Shown here in pieces: positions 51,358 through 62,209 of a stretch of DNA of 64,000 nt. How positions within the stretch are numbered: position 1 is the stretch's first letter; each line of letters opens with the position of its first letter. This stretch comes from Sulfurimicrobium sp964552675 (GTDB taxonomy: Bacteria; Pseudomonadota; Gammaproteobacteria; Burkholderiales; Sulfuricellaceae), in the NCBI GenBank assembly GCA_964552675.1, contig CAZKHJ010000006.1, forward strand, positions 48,290 to 112,289, read 5' to 3'. The notes below the pieces were generated by a model. That model had not been told where the DNA came from. It was given only the letters and a program-made list of their open reading frames with translations, and searched no databases. Made by a program: the position numbers and the translations under genes.

Positions 51358-51438
51358 CAACCCCAACCCCTCCCAGCCTCCCCTTGTCAGGGGAGGGGCA
51401 GCACCTCCCCCCTGACAAGGGGGGAATGAGGGGGGGGT
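51358..51438. repeat. Palindromic GGGGAGGG repeat downstream of cbbO
   Basis: The opening CCAACCCCAACCCCTCCCAG is followed by CCTCCCCTTGTCAGGGGAGG and CCCCCTGACAAGGGGG, ending in a run of G. It shares its hairpin design with the element within cbbO. It fills most of the 145 bases between cbbO and the next gene. Confidence 0.85.
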
Positions 51439-51478
51439 TATTTCGCCATCCATGCTTTCAAAACACAGGGCTGACACG

Positions 51479-51781
51479 ATGACACAACAAACTTATGTGG
51501 GCGTAGACCAGGACACCAATGCCGGCCTCACCCACCTTGGCCGCCTGGTGCGCGATGCCTGGGTGTTCGGCATCCTGCCGGAAACGGAAACCTGCGCAGG
51601 CTGGGATTCGGCGCGTATGCAGAACCTGTACGAGCAGGTGTATGCGGCGTGGGAACCCTATGCCCATCTGCCCAGCCGCCTGCCGGAGGAACTGCGCCAG
51701 CGCCACGCCCGCTTCTATGCGCAGGCCATCACGGCTGCCCGTGATGAGGGCTGGGACCCGGAACTGGGCGAGGACGATTAG
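51479..51781 (+). CDS. Uncharacterised protein of the cbb cluster
   Basis: This 100-residue acidic soluble protein has no family I can name. It is rich in Trp and Tyr (DAWVFGILPETETCAGWDSA, MQNLYEQVYAAWEPYAHLPS) and ends GWDPELGEDD. The direction and the place right after cbbO suggest it belongs to the cbb operon. Its stop overlaps the convergent gene's stop by four bases. A role in RuBisCO assembly or activation is only an inference from position. Confidence 0.7.
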   Translation: MTQQTYVGVDQDTNAGLTHLGRLVRDAWVFGILPETETCAGWDSARMQNLYEQVYAAWEPYAHLPSRLPEELRQRHARFYAQAITAARDEGWDPELGEDD

Positions 51782-52191
51782 GGCCTCTGAGCGGGCGCCG
51801 GGAACTTGAGCACTTTCGCCGGTCCGTCAAAGCGTCCTTTTCTGGCCAGATCGTTCAGGGCGCGGGGCAGTTCGGCCTGCAGGCGCGCCATGAGTTGTTC
51901 TGCATCGGCCCGGTAATACACGGCCTGGTAGGGAACCGGTTCATCGAGCGAGCTGCGCTGTTGCGGATGGAAATCCTGCCAGGCGATGTCGACCCAGCAT
52001 TTGCGCTCGCCATCAAGGAACACGATTTCCTCGGTATCCATGATTGCCAGGTACTGCATGGCGCGGACCGGGATGAACAGGCAGCCGGTGGGGCTGCGCG
52101 ACATCAGGGTGTGCGCCAGGTTGTAGGTCGCCGCAGGCAGGAAGCGCGGCTCGCGCGCTGATTCTGAATCGCGGTAGCAGGTGATTTCCAT
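51778..52191 (-). CDS. Uncharacterised conserved protein
   Basis: This 137-residue soluble protein begins MEITCYRDSESAREPRFLPA and contains PTGCLFIPVRAMQYLAIMDT, EEIVFLDGERKCWVDIAWQD and a C-terminal helix. I recognise no domain. It is the only minus-strand gene within the cbb region, between the small acidic gene and carbonic anhydrase, and its divergent promoter may be shared with the latter over about 100 bases. Confidence 0.65.
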   Translation of the reverse strand: MEITCYRDSESAREPRFLPAATYNLAHTLMSRSPTGCLFIPVRAMQYLAIMDTEEIVFLDGERKCWVDIAWQDFHPQQRSSLDEPVPYQAVYYRADAEQLMARLQAELPRALNDLARKGRFDGPAKVLKFPAPAQRP

Positions 52192-52290
52192 GCGCGCTCC
52201 ATGAGGGTGGACGGATTGGAATGATTATCCCCGCTTTGCGCGGCCATGAGGAGATGAACGTTGCAACACCCAGCTCGGGAGGAACCGAAC

Positions 52291-52929
52291 ATGAACCATA
52301 TCGAAAAACTGGTGGAGGGTTTCAGGCGCTTTCGCGGCCACAATTATGAAGAGAATCGCGCCCTGTTCGAACGCCTCGCCAAACAGGGTCAGTCGCCCAA
52401 GACGATCGTGGTGGGATGTTGCGATTCCAGGGTGGATCCCGCCATCGTGACGGATTGCGACCCCGGCGACCTGTTCATCATTCGCAATGTGGCCAACCTG
52501 GTGCCGCCCTTCGAGACCAGCGGCAATTATCACGGCACCAGCGCCGCCCTGGAGTTCGGGGTGCGCCATCTGGAAGTGGAGAACATCGTGGTGCTGGGGC
52601 ATGCCCAATGCGGCGGCATCCGGGCGCTGATGAAGCAGCCGCCGGGCGAGGCGTCAGAGGCGGGGTTTATTTCCAGCTGGATGAGAGTTGCCAGCAATGC
52701 GCGCAACCGCGTGTTGTCGCGGATGCATGATGAGCCCCTGGAAAAGCAGGCGCGCGCCTGCGAGCAGGAGGCCATCCTGGTTTCCCTGGACAATTTGCTG
52801 ACCTTTCCCTGGATTCTGGAGCGGGTCGCGCAAAGGAAACTGACGCTGCATGGCTGGTATTTCGATATGGCACGCGGCGAACTGTTGCGCTACGAACCCG
52901 GCAGCAACAGTTTCGAAGTGCTTTCCTGA
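52291..52929 (+). CDS. Beta-class carbonic anhydrase
   Basis: This 212-residue protein carries the zinc ligands and neighbours of beta carbonic anhydrases: VVGCCDSRVDPAIV (Cys and Asp-Arg), GHAQCGGI (His and Cys) and the dimer segments LFIIRNVANLVPP and SAALEFGVRHLEV. It interconverts CO2 and bicarbonate and would supply RuBisCO or PEP carboxylase. The ATG at 52291 with GGGAGGAA upstream is chosen over an ATG... start at 52261 that reads into the leader. It lies between cbbO and the PurE-like gene. Confidence 0.95.
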   Translation: MNHIEKLVEGFRRFRGHNYEENRALFERLAKQGQSPKTIVVGCCDSRVDPAIVTDCDPGDLFIIRNVANLVPPFETSGNYHGTSAALEFGVRHLEVENIVVLGHAQCGGIRALMKQPPGEASEAGFISSWMRVASNARNRVLSRMHDEPLEKQARACEQEAILVSLDNLLTFPWILERVAQRKLTLHGWYFDMARGELLRYEPGSNSFEVLS

Positions 52930-52979
52930 ACCCACCCTGACGCATTGCCCCACAGACATTCAGCCCAAGGAGAAAACGT

Positions 52980-53525
52980 ATGAAGAAAGCCGTTGCTGCG
53001 GGGAAACCCGCCAAAGCTGCGGGGAGCAAGGCTCTGGTCGGCATCCTGACCGGCAGCCCCAATGACCTGCCCACCGTGGTCAAGGTGCGCGACACCTTGA
53101 GCGAACTGGGCATTCCCAGCGAAATCGTGGTGGCCTCGGCGCACCGCACCCCGGACAAGGTGCGGGCCTATCTCGAACGGGCGCACCGGGAGGGCGTGCA
53201 GGTGCTGATCGGCTGCGCCGGCGTGGCCGCGCATCTGGCGGGCGTCATCGCGGGCCATACCCGTCTGCCGGTGATCGGCCTGCCGCTGTCGGGCGGCATC
53301 ATGTCCGGTCTCGATGCCCTGCTCTCGACGGTGCAGATGCCTCCCGGCGTGCCGGTTGCCACCGTGGCGGTGGATGGCGCGAAAAACGCGGCCATGCTGG
53401 CTGCGCGCATCCTGGCGCTGAAATTCCCGGAAATCAACGATGCCCTGGAAACAGCAGCGAAAAAGGAGCGCGCCCGCTACGACCAGAGCGCCGACGAAGC
53501 CCTGGCCAAACTGACGGGAAAATAA
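52980..53525 (+). CDS. PurE-family (AIR carboxylase-like) protein
   Basis: This 181-residue protein has a Lys/Ala-rich N-terminal extension (about 1-18) and a PurE domain: GILTGSPNDLPTVVKVRD, VVASAHRTPDKVRAYLERA, GCAGVAAHLAGVIAGHTRLP, GLPLSGGIMSGLDALLSTVQ and ATVAVDGAKNAAMLAARIL. The catalytic AHRTP segment is kept, but the usual MGSxSD loop is TGSPND and the substrate loop is altered. PurE moves CO2 between N5-CAIR and CAIR, or uses free CO2 in class II. Its place between carbonic anhydrase and aldolase, with no purK, makes a role other than routine purine synthesis possible. Confidence 0.85.
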   Translation: MKKAVAAGKPAKAAGSKALVGILTGSPNDLPTVVKVRDTLSELGIPSEIVVASAHRTPDKVRAYLERAHREGVQVLIGCAGVAAHLAGVIAGHTRLPVIGLPLSGGIMSGLDALLSTVQMPPGVPVATVAVDGAKNAAMLAARILALKFPEINDALETAAKKERARYDQSADEALAKLTGK

Positions 53526-53526
53526 A

Positions 53527-54417
53527 ATGGCACTCGTCAACATGACCGACATGTTGAATCACGCCTACCGCCACGGGTACGCTGTCGGCGCATTCGGCGT
53601 GGTGACGCTGGATTTTCTCGAAGCCATCATCCAGGCGGCGGAAAATTACCGCGCGCCGGTGATCCTCAATCTGACCGAATCGCATTTCGACTATTACGAT
53701 TTCGATCTGCTGGCCCCGGCCGTGGCGGCGGCGGCGCGGCGCGCCAAGGTGCCGGTGGCGATCCATCTCGATCATGGCCACAGCATCGACTCTGCCGAGC
53801 GGGCGATTCGCTGCGGTTTCAGCGGGGTGATGGTGGATTATTCGGACCGCTTGTTCGAGGAGAATCTGCGCCTGACGCGTGCCGTGGTCAGTCTGGCGCA
53901 TGCCAGCGGCGTGGCGGTGGAGGCCGAGCTGGGCTATGTGCCGGGCGGCGAGGGCGAGAACGCGGAAAAACTGTCGCATGAATTCGACTATACCTCGCAT
54001 GCCGAAGCCAAAGTATTCGTGGCGCGCAGCGAGGTGGATTGCCTGGCGGTGTCCATCGGCACCGTGCACGGGCGCATGCAGGGGACACCCAAGCTCGATT
54101 ATGCGCGCCTGGCGAAAATCAACGAGGCGGTGAACATTCCCCTGGTGATCCACGGCGGCACCGGCCTGTCCGACGAGCAGTTCCGCAAGCTGATCGCCAA
54201 CGGCGTGGCCAAGATCAATTACTACACCGGTCTTTCCGACCTCGCCGTGCGCCATATCCGCGACAATCCCGCCATCGGCGACAACGGCTACATGGCGCTC
54301 AAGCGCAGCGTGCGCGAGGCGGTGCGGGGCGAGGTGGAGCGCTGCATCCGCCTGTGGGGCAGCGGCGGGCGCGCGGCGGAGGTGCTGGAGCAGTGCCGCG
54401 TCATGGCCGGGGCGTGA
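53527..54417 (+). CDS. Class II ketose-bisphosphate aldolase
   Basis: This 296-residue barrel protein has the class II aldolase motifs: VPVAIHLDHGHSIDSAERAI (catalytic Asp, Zn His), EAELGYVPGGEGE, SIGTVHGRMQGTPKL (Zn His), VIHGGTGLSD (Zn His) and GVAKINYYTGLSD. It resembles the GatY/KbaY branch in length. In a cbb cluster it is expected to make fructose-1,6- and sedoheptulose-1,7-bisphosphate. It begins one base after the PurE-like stop, so it is cotranscribed. Confidence 0.88.
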   Translation: MALVNMTDMLNHAYRHGYAVGAFGVVTLDFLEAIIQAAENYRAPVILNLTESHFDYYDFDLLAPAVAAAARRAKVPVAIHLDHGHSIDSAERAIRCGFSGVMVDYSDRLFEENLRLTRAVVSLAHASGVAVEAELGYVPGGEGENAEKLSHEFDYTSHAEAKVFVARSEVDCLAVSIGTVHGRMQGTPKLDYARLAKINEAVNIPLVIHGGTGLSDEQFRKLIANGVAKINYYTGLSDLAVRHIRDNPAIGDNGYMALKRSVREAVRGEVERCIRLWGSGGRAAEVLEQCRVMAGA

Positions 54418-54463
54418 AATTTTAGTGTGAACATGTGCCCTGGCCCGGTTAAAATATTGAGCT

Positions 54464-57271
<2,808 letters not shown>

Positions 57272-57281
57272 GATCGTGCCA

Positions 57282-57326
57282 GCTTCCCGCGCGGTCCATT
57301 CCGGCCGCGCGGGAAGCGGGGTTTTT
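57282..57326 (+). terminator. Terminator after ppc
   Basis: GCTTCCCGCGCGG at 57282-57294 and its exact complement CCGCGCGGGAAGC at 57305-57317 form a 13-base stem around ten bases, followed by GGGGTTTTT. It separates ppc from glnS. Confidence 0.9.
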
Positions 57327-57369
57327 CGGGTAAAATCCGCGCATTAACCCTTTATCTAAAGTACCCGTC

Positions 57370-59046
57370 ATGAGCAGCGAGCGCGAACCCGTTTCCCACT
57401 TTATCCGCAACATCATCGAGGACGACCTGAACAGCGGCAAGCATCAGGCCATCGTCACCCGTTTCCCGCCCGAGCCCAACGGCTACCTGCATGTCGGCCA
57501 CGCCAAGTCGATCTGCCTCAATTTCGGCCTGGCGCTGGATTACCAGGGCAAGTGCAACCTGCGCTTCGACGACACCAATCCGGAGAAGGAAAGCGAGGAA
57601 TACGCCAATTCCATCCAGGAAGATGTGCGCTGGCTGGGTTTTCAGTGGGACGGCGCGGTGCGCTGGGCATCGGACTATTTCGATGCGCTGTACGGCTACG
57701 CGGTGGAGCTGATCAAGGCGGGCAAGGCCTATGTGTGTGACCTGACGCCGGAGGAAATGCGCGAATACCGCGGCACGCTCACCGCGCCGGGCCGCAACAG
57801 CCCTTACCGCGAGCGCAGTGTGGCGGAGAACCTCGACCTGTTCGCCCGCATGAAGAACGGCGAATTCCCCGACGGCAGCAAAATCCTGCGCGCCAAAATC
57901 GACATGGCCTCGCCCAACATCAATCTGCGTGACCCGGCCATCTACCGCATCCGCCGCGCCCACCATATCCGCACCGGGGACAAGTGGTGCATCTACCCGA
58001 TGTACGATTACACCCACTGCATTTCGGATGCGCTGGAAGGCATCACCCATTCGCTGTGCACGCTGGAATTCGAGGATCACCGCCCGCTCTACGACTGGGT
58101 GCTGGACAATATCACCATCCCCTGCCACCCGCGCCAGTACGAGTTCTCGCGCCTGGAGCTGCAATACACCCTGACCAGCAAGCGCAAGCTCAACCAGCTG
58201 GTGACGGAAAAGCTGGTATCCGGCTGGGACGACCCGCGTATGCCTACCATCTCCGGTATGCGGCGGCGCGGCTATACCCCTGAGGGCATCCGTGAATTCG
58301 CGCGCCGCATCGGCATTTCCAAGAGCGACAACGTGATCGACATGGCGGTGCTGGAAGGCTGCATCCGCGAGGACATGGAAACCCGCGTGCCGCGCGTGAT
58401 GGCAGTGGTGCAGCCGCTCAAGGTGGTGCTGAGCAATTTTGCCGCCGGCGTGACGCAATCGCGCGAGGCGGGCTTTCATCCCAATCATCCCGAATTTGGC
58501 AGCCGCGAGGTGCCGATTGCACGGGAAATCTGGATCGAGAGCGAGGATTTCGCCGAAACCCCGCCGCCCGGCTGGCAGCGCCTCACGCCTGGCGGCGAGG
58601 TGCGGCTGCGCTACAGCTATGTGATCAAATGCGACGAGGTGGTGAAGGATGGCGCCGGCAATATTACCGAGCTGCGCTGCTCTATCGACCACGACACCCT
58701 GGGCAAGAATCCCCAGGGACGCAAGGTCAAGGGCGTGATCCACTGGGTTTCGGCGCAGCATGCCCTGCCTGCCGAGATCCGGCTCTACGACCGGCTGTTC
58801 ACCGTGGCGGCGCCGGACGGTGACAAGGACAGGGATTTCCGCGATTTCCTCAACCCTGCTTCCCTGAGCGTGGTGCAGGGCTGGGTGGAACCGTGCGTGA
58901 AGGCGGTCGCGCCGGAAACCAGCTACCAGTTCGAACGCCTCGGCTATTTCTGCGCCGACCGCCGCGACCATCGCCCGGGCGAAAAGCTGGTATTCAATCG
59001 CAGCGTGACGCTCAAGGATTCGTGGGCGAGGGAGCAGGGCGCCTGA
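57370..59046 (+). CDS. glnS: Glutaminyl-tRNA synthetase
   Basis: This 558-residue class I synthetase has the HIGH-type motif FPPEPNGYLHVGHAKSICLN, the GlnRS segment LRFDDTNPEKESEEYANSIQ, the KMSKS-type loop LTSKRKLNQLVTEKLV, and a two-barrel anticodon domain. It charges tRNAGln directly. The features distinguish it from GluRS. It lies between two terminators or weak stops and is probably a single transcription unit. Confidence 0.97.
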   Translation: MSSEREPVSHFIRNIIEDDLNSGKHQAIVTRFPPEPNGYLHVGHAKSICLNFGLALDYQGKCNLRFDDTNPEKESEEYANSIQEDVRWLGFQWDGAVRWASDYFDALYGYAVELIKAGKAYVCDLTPEEMREYRGTLTAPGRNSPYRERSVAENLDLFARMKNGEFPDGSKILRAKIDMASPNINLRDPAIYRIRRAHHIRTGDKWCIYPMYDYTHCISDALEGITHSLCTLEFEDHRPLYDWVLDNITIPCHPRQYEFSRLELQYTLTSKRKLNQLVTEKLVSGWDDPRMPTISGMRRRGYTPEGIREFARRIGISKSDNVIDMAVLEGCIREDMETRVPRVMAVVQPLKVVLSNFAAGVTQSREAGFHPNHPEFGSREVPIAREIWIESEDFAETPPPGWQRLTPGGEVRLRYSYVIKCDEVVKDGAGNITELRCSIDHDTLGKNPQGRKVKGVIHWVSAQHALPAEIRLYDRLFTVAAPDGDKDRDFRDFLNPASLSVVQGWVEPCVKAVAPETSYQFERLGYFCADRRDHRPGEKLVFNRSVTLKDSWAREQGA

Positions 59047-59133
59047 ACAGGTGCGACACTGTGACGCACACGCGATAGCGGCGGGTCTGCTATAACTCTC
59101 AAGCCATCTTTAAAATTCACTCAGGAGAAAACC

Positions 59134-59634
59134 ATGAAGTTGACCGTTACTGCCAGTCTCGCCGCGTTGGTCTTGTGCGCTGCCTCCCCGCTGTATGCCG
59201 CCGGCAGCGCCGCCGACAATGTCAGCGCCAGCGAACCCTATGTCCGCCTGGTGCCGCCGGGGCAGAAAGTGACCGGCGCCTTCGTCGTGTTCAAGAATGC
59301 CGACGACAAGGATCACAAGGTGGTCAAGGCCGAAAGCGCCGCTGCCAATGTGGCCGAGCTGCATACCCACGTCAATGAAGGCGGCATGATGAAAATGCGC
59401 CAGGTGAAGGATATCGAGATCAAGGCCAAGGGCGAAACGGAACTCAAGCCGGGCAGCCTGCACATCATGCTGATCGACCTCAAGCAACAGCTCAAGGAAG
59501 GCGAAAATGTCGCCATCACGGTTACGTTCGAGGACGGCAGCAGCAAGAAAATCGACGCCCCGGTACGCAAGCCGCAGGCCATGATGTCGGCGCCCATGCC
59601 GATGCAGCATGATCATGGCGGCATGAAACACTGA
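59134..59634 (+). CDS. Periplasmic copper chaperone PCu(A)C
   Basis: This 166-residue protein has a signal peptide (MKLTVTASLAALVLCAASPL, cleavage near YAA). The PCuAC domain has the copper ligand set H-x(n)-M...H/M in VAELHTHVNEGGMMKMRQVK and KPGSLHIMLIDLKQQLKEGE. The C-terminal tail is rich in Met and His (MMSAPMPMQHDHGGMKH) and adds copper sites. PCuAC delivers Cu(I) to cytochrome oxidase CuA or CuB sites. CAGGAGA lies before the ATG, and a terminator follows. Confidence 0.92.
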   Translation: MKLTVTASLAALVLCAASPLYAAGSAADNVSASEPYVRLVPPGQKVTGAFVVFKNADDKDHKVVKAESAAANVAELHTHVNEGGMMKMRQVKDIEIKAKGETELKPGSLHIMLIDLKQQLKEGENVAITVTFEDGSSKKIDAPVRKPQAMMSAPMPMQHDHGGMKH

Positions 59635-59648
59635 TTCCTGCCATCTTG

Positions 59649-59684
59649 CCGGGGTAGGACGCTACCCCGGTGTCAGTCTTTTTT
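59649..59684 (+). terminator. Terminator after the copper chaperone gene
   Basis: CCGGGGTAG and CTACCCCGG form a perfect nine-base stem with a GACG loop, then TGTCAGTC and six T. The T run ends exactly at the ATG of the next gene. Confidence 0.8.
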
Positions 59685-60626
59685 ATGTCCGACTCCTCCG
59701 CCTTTTTTAACCGCCTGCGCAAGAATGCCCGCCACTGGGGCAAGTGGGCGCGGCGCCAGGGCATTACCTGCTACCGCGTGTACGACCGCGATATTCCGGA
59801 ATTCCCGCTGGCCGTGGACGTGTACCACGAGCGCGCCCACCTGCAGGAATTCGATACCGGCTGGCAAATGACCGATGCGGAGCATGCCTTGTGGGTGGAA
59901 ACGGTGCGCGCCAAGGCTGCGGAAGCGCTGGAGCTGCCCCTGCAGCACATCGCCTACAAATTGCGCGCACGTCAGCGCGGCGACAGCCAGTATGAGAAAA
60001 CCGGCTCGGCAGGGGATGATTTTGTCGTGGAAGAAGGCGGCCACCGCTTCATCGCCAACCTGGAAGCCTACCTCGACACCGGCTTGTTTCTTGATCACCG
60101 CATCACGCGCCGCATGGCGCAGGAGCGTGCGGCGGGCAAACGTTTCCTCAATCTGTTCGCCTATACCGGCAGTTTCACTGTGTATGCGGCGGGCGGTGGC
60201 GCGACCGGATCGGTGACGGTGGACATGAGCAATACCTACCAGGAGTGGTCGCGGCGCAATTTCGAGCTCAATGGCATGGATCTGTCCCGGCACCAGCTGG
60301 TGCGCGCTGACGTGTTCGCCTATCTGGACCAGGCGCAGGCGGCAGGGGAGAAATTCGACCTGATCGTGATGGACCCGCCCAGTTTTTCCAATTCCAAGAA
60401 AATGCAGGGCGTCCTCGACGTGCAGCGCGATCACGCCCGCCTGATCAATTCATGCCTGCAATTGCTCACGCCGGGCGGCGAGCTGCTCTTTTCCACCAAC
60501 CTGCGCAGCTTCCGGCTGGAATCGTCCGAATTGAACAGCAGCAGGATTCAGGATATTTCCGCCCGCACCATCCCGGACGATTTTCGCAACAAGAAAATCC
60601 ATTACTGCTGGCTGATTACGGCTTGA
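59685..60626 (+). CDS. Class I SAM-dependent methyltransferase, RlmK-like
   Basis: This protein of about 313 residues has an N-terminal part typical of the C-terminal half of RlmL/K (FNRLRKNARHWGKWARRQGI, YRVYDRDIPEFPLAVDVY). The SAM domain reads FLNLFAYTGSFTVYAAGGGA, and the catalytic-type motif is DLIVMDPPSFSNSKKM. This corresponds to the 23S rRNA m7G2069 methyltransferase RlmK. The ATG at 59685 touches the preceding terminator's T run and no ribosome site is seen; a GTG at 59670 is the alternative. Its 3' end overlaps the convergent DsrE gene by 11 bases. Confidence 0.87.
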   Translation: MSDSSAFFNRLRKNARHWGKWARRQGITCYRVYDRDIPEFPLAVDVYHERAHLQEFDTGWQMTDAEHALWVETVRAKAAEALELPLQHIAYKLRARQRGDSQYEKTGSAGDDFVVEEGGHRFIANLEAYLDTGLFLDHRITRRMAQERAAGKRFLNLFAYTGSFTVYAAGGGATGSVTVDMSNTYQEWSRRNFELNGMDLSRHQLVRADVFAYLDQAQAAGEKFDLIVMDPPSFSNSKKMQGVLDVQRDHARLINSCLQLLTPGGELLFSTNLRSFRLESSELNSSRIQDISARTIPDDFRNKKIHYCWLITA

Positions 60627-61062
60627 GATAAGCGAAGCCTTCACGCGCTTGCAGATGTGTTGCCTCGGCAATGCCGGAAGGCACCACCTTGGCGCCATCC
60701 ACCAGGGTCTTGGGGTCAATCTTGCGCGCGCGCAGGGTGTTGTTGCAGACACGGAATTCGACGCCCCGGTCCTGCAGTTTCTCAATGGCGATATCGTAAG
60801 GGTTGCCGTCCTTGTCCGTTGCGCCCTGCTGCAGGAATTCAACCCCGCCGCCATGCGTGACGAAGACGATCCTGATCTTCCCCTCGGTGGCGTCGAGATG
60901 GTTGCGGGCATTGTTGAGCGCGCCGCGCGCGGCCTGGCTGTCGGTAACGTGGTAAACCACTTTCTCCTGCGCTTCAGCCTGGGACTCGGCGCTTGCCGTG
61001 CCAGCCATGAACAGGCCTGCCAGAGCCAGGAATAGAATTCGATGCCAGATGTGTTGCGTCAT
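60616..61062 (-). CDS. Secreted DsrE-family protein
   Basis: This 148-residue protein has a signal peptide (about 1-25, cleavage near ASA) and a DsrE-like domain: VVYHVTDSQAARGALNNARN, IRIVFVTHGGGVEFLQQGA and GVEFRVCNNTLRARKIDPKT. The single Cys in FRVCNNTL is at the position of the active Cys of DsrE/TusD-like proteins. Exported members occur in many sulfur oxidisers; their role is not established. AAGGAGA precedes the ATG. Together with the DsrC-like protein it supports a sulfur-active host. Confidence 0.85.
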   Translation of the reverse strand: MTQHIWHRILFLALAGLFMAGTASAESQAEAQEKVVYHVTDSQAARGALNNARNHLDATEGKIRIVFVTHGGGVEFLQQGATDKDGNPYDIAIEKLQDRGVEFRVCNNTLRARKIDPKTLVDGAKVVPSGIAEATHLQAREGFAYLKP

Positions 61063-61087
61063 GATGCTGTCTCCTTGGTGTTTTTTC

Positions 61088-61143
61088 CTAGGGCGTGTTC
61101 ACAGTAATTTCACAGATGCGAAATTACTGTGAACACGCCCTAG
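61088..61143. repeat. Perfect 24-base inverted repeat with CTAG ends, MITE-like
   Basis: The left arm runs CTAG then GGCGTGTTCACAGTAATTTC, followed by an eight-base loop (ACAGATGC) and the exact complement ending in CTAG. No T-tract follows, so it is not an obvious terminator. The CTAG at each end may be a target duplication, as for the MITE family at 13258. The remaining bases to 61328 hold nothing I can name. Confidence 0.7.
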
Positions 61144-61328
61144 TCTGGACGATCGGGAGAATTTGTAAATAGTCTGAATCTACCGGTTAATGGCTTTTAA
61201 CCTGTTGAAGTTACTATAAAAATAGACATCAAGGTCTCTTTGTGTGAGCTGTTTGCCGGGATGAGGCTTGGGGGCGTAGCAAAAAAGTTCTGGTTCTGGT
61301 TTATGGTGGCGTTTTGGGCGCCAGTCCA

Positions 61329-61772
61329 TCAGGCTGCGACCTTCCATCCAGTAGCTGATTCTTCCGCTACGATGCGTTCCGACACCGCGTTATCAGTATC
61401 GTTAATACGCTCGATAGTGGCGCGGATCGGGGCGTTGCCATCCACGTGTTCCAGGTAGATCAGGCGCGTCATACGGTCGGCTGTCTTGGGAACACGGCTG
61501 GTTTTCTCCCATTTCGCCACAGCCTGGTCGGATGTGCCCAGCAGTTCTCCCAAGGCGCGTTGTGAAAGGCCCATTTCTTTGCGCAAAAAACGCAGTTCGG
61601 CGCCGGTCAAACGCGGCTTTTTCGCCAGTATCCTGCCGATCAGTGTGTGTAGGCCCGGTACGTCATGAATAGCGATGCCGCGCCCGTAGCGCGTCTCGAC
61701 AAACTCATAACCGCTGGCCAGCCAGATATTGCGCAGCCCGCTTTCCATATAGTGGTAGCCATTTTCTTTCAT
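61329..61772 (-). CDS. HTH-domain antitoxin-like regulator
   Basis: This protein of about 147 residues has an N-terminal part (MKENGYHYMESGLRNIWLAS) and an XRE-type HTH (LTGAELRFLRKEMGLSQRAL, then LLGTSDQAVAKWEKTSRVPK), with a variable tail. It is of the type paired with DUF4258 or MqsR/HigB-like toxins. The ATG at 61772 overlaps the upstream toxin stop (ATGA); a longer frame from 61880 would overlap the toxin. It likely represses the operon through the palindrome at 62087. Confidence 0.82.
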   Translation of the reverse strand: MKENGYHYMESGLRNIWLASGYEFVETRYGRGIAIHDVPGLHTLIGRILAKKPRLTGAELRFLRKEMGLSQRALGELLGTSDQAVAKWEKTSRVPKTADRMTRLIYLEHVDGNAPIRATIERINDTDNAVSERIVAEESATGWKVAA

Positions 61773-62083
61773 GTCATCACCGTTATCACAATGCAATAGT
61801 CCCCGTTGTCCTTCATTTCCAGCGCTACCGCCACGGATACCGAATCGCCACCACAGCGATGGCTGATGGTGGCTTTCCAATCACCAAATGGCGTCAGGTG
61901 GGCCGGTTCGCTTACCATTCCCTTGCGCAGACATTCAACCACCTGATTGAGTGTCACCTTGCGCTGCTTCATGCGCTTGACCGCGTGCGGCATGGTCACA
62001 ATGCGTGCCGTATCCGCAGCGGCCAGACGCAGGCGTTTGAGGAAATTGGTGTCATTCAGGATGAATGGTAGTGGCGTTATCAT
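61769..62083 (-). CDS. DUF4258 toxin-like protein
   Basis: This 104-residue protein carries the DUF4258 core: MPHAVKRMKQRKVTLNQVVE, CLRKGMVSEPAH, DWKATISHRCGGDSVSVAVA and a final strand. DUF4258 proteins resemble BrnT/RelE-type RNase toxins, and the conserved His, Arg and Lys of the helix are present. It precedes the HTH gene with a four-base overlap, a toxin-first order. Toxicity is an inference from family and context. Confidence 0.78.
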   Translation of the reverse strand: MITPLPFILNDTNFLKRLRLAAADTARIVTMPHAVKRMKQRKVTLNQVVECLRKGMVSEPAHLTPFGDWKATISHRCGGDSVSVAVALEMKDNGDYCIVITVMT

Positions 62084-62086
62084 GAC

Positions 62087-62101
62087 CTATACATTGTATA
62101 G
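62087..62101. promoter_or_regulatory. Palindromic operator of the DUF4258/HTH module
   Basis: CTATACATTGTATAG has perfect seven-base arms around a central T. It ends only four bases before the toxin ATG, so it overlaps the ribosome-binding and promoter region. XRE antitoxins normally bind such sites. Confidence 0.7.
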
Positions 62102-62209
62102 ATTTGTCGGTCATTGTGGCAATAAAAAGCCCCGGCGCTTGGCCAGGGCGGACTTGACTGCAACGATACTTAACATCCAGCGACTTGTTGGGTAACTCGG
62201 CGAACGGGC

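Noticed and set aside
61240..61458. Plus-strand open frame of 72 codons
   Set aside because: Its second half is antisense to the HTH antitoxin and the first half has no coding signature.
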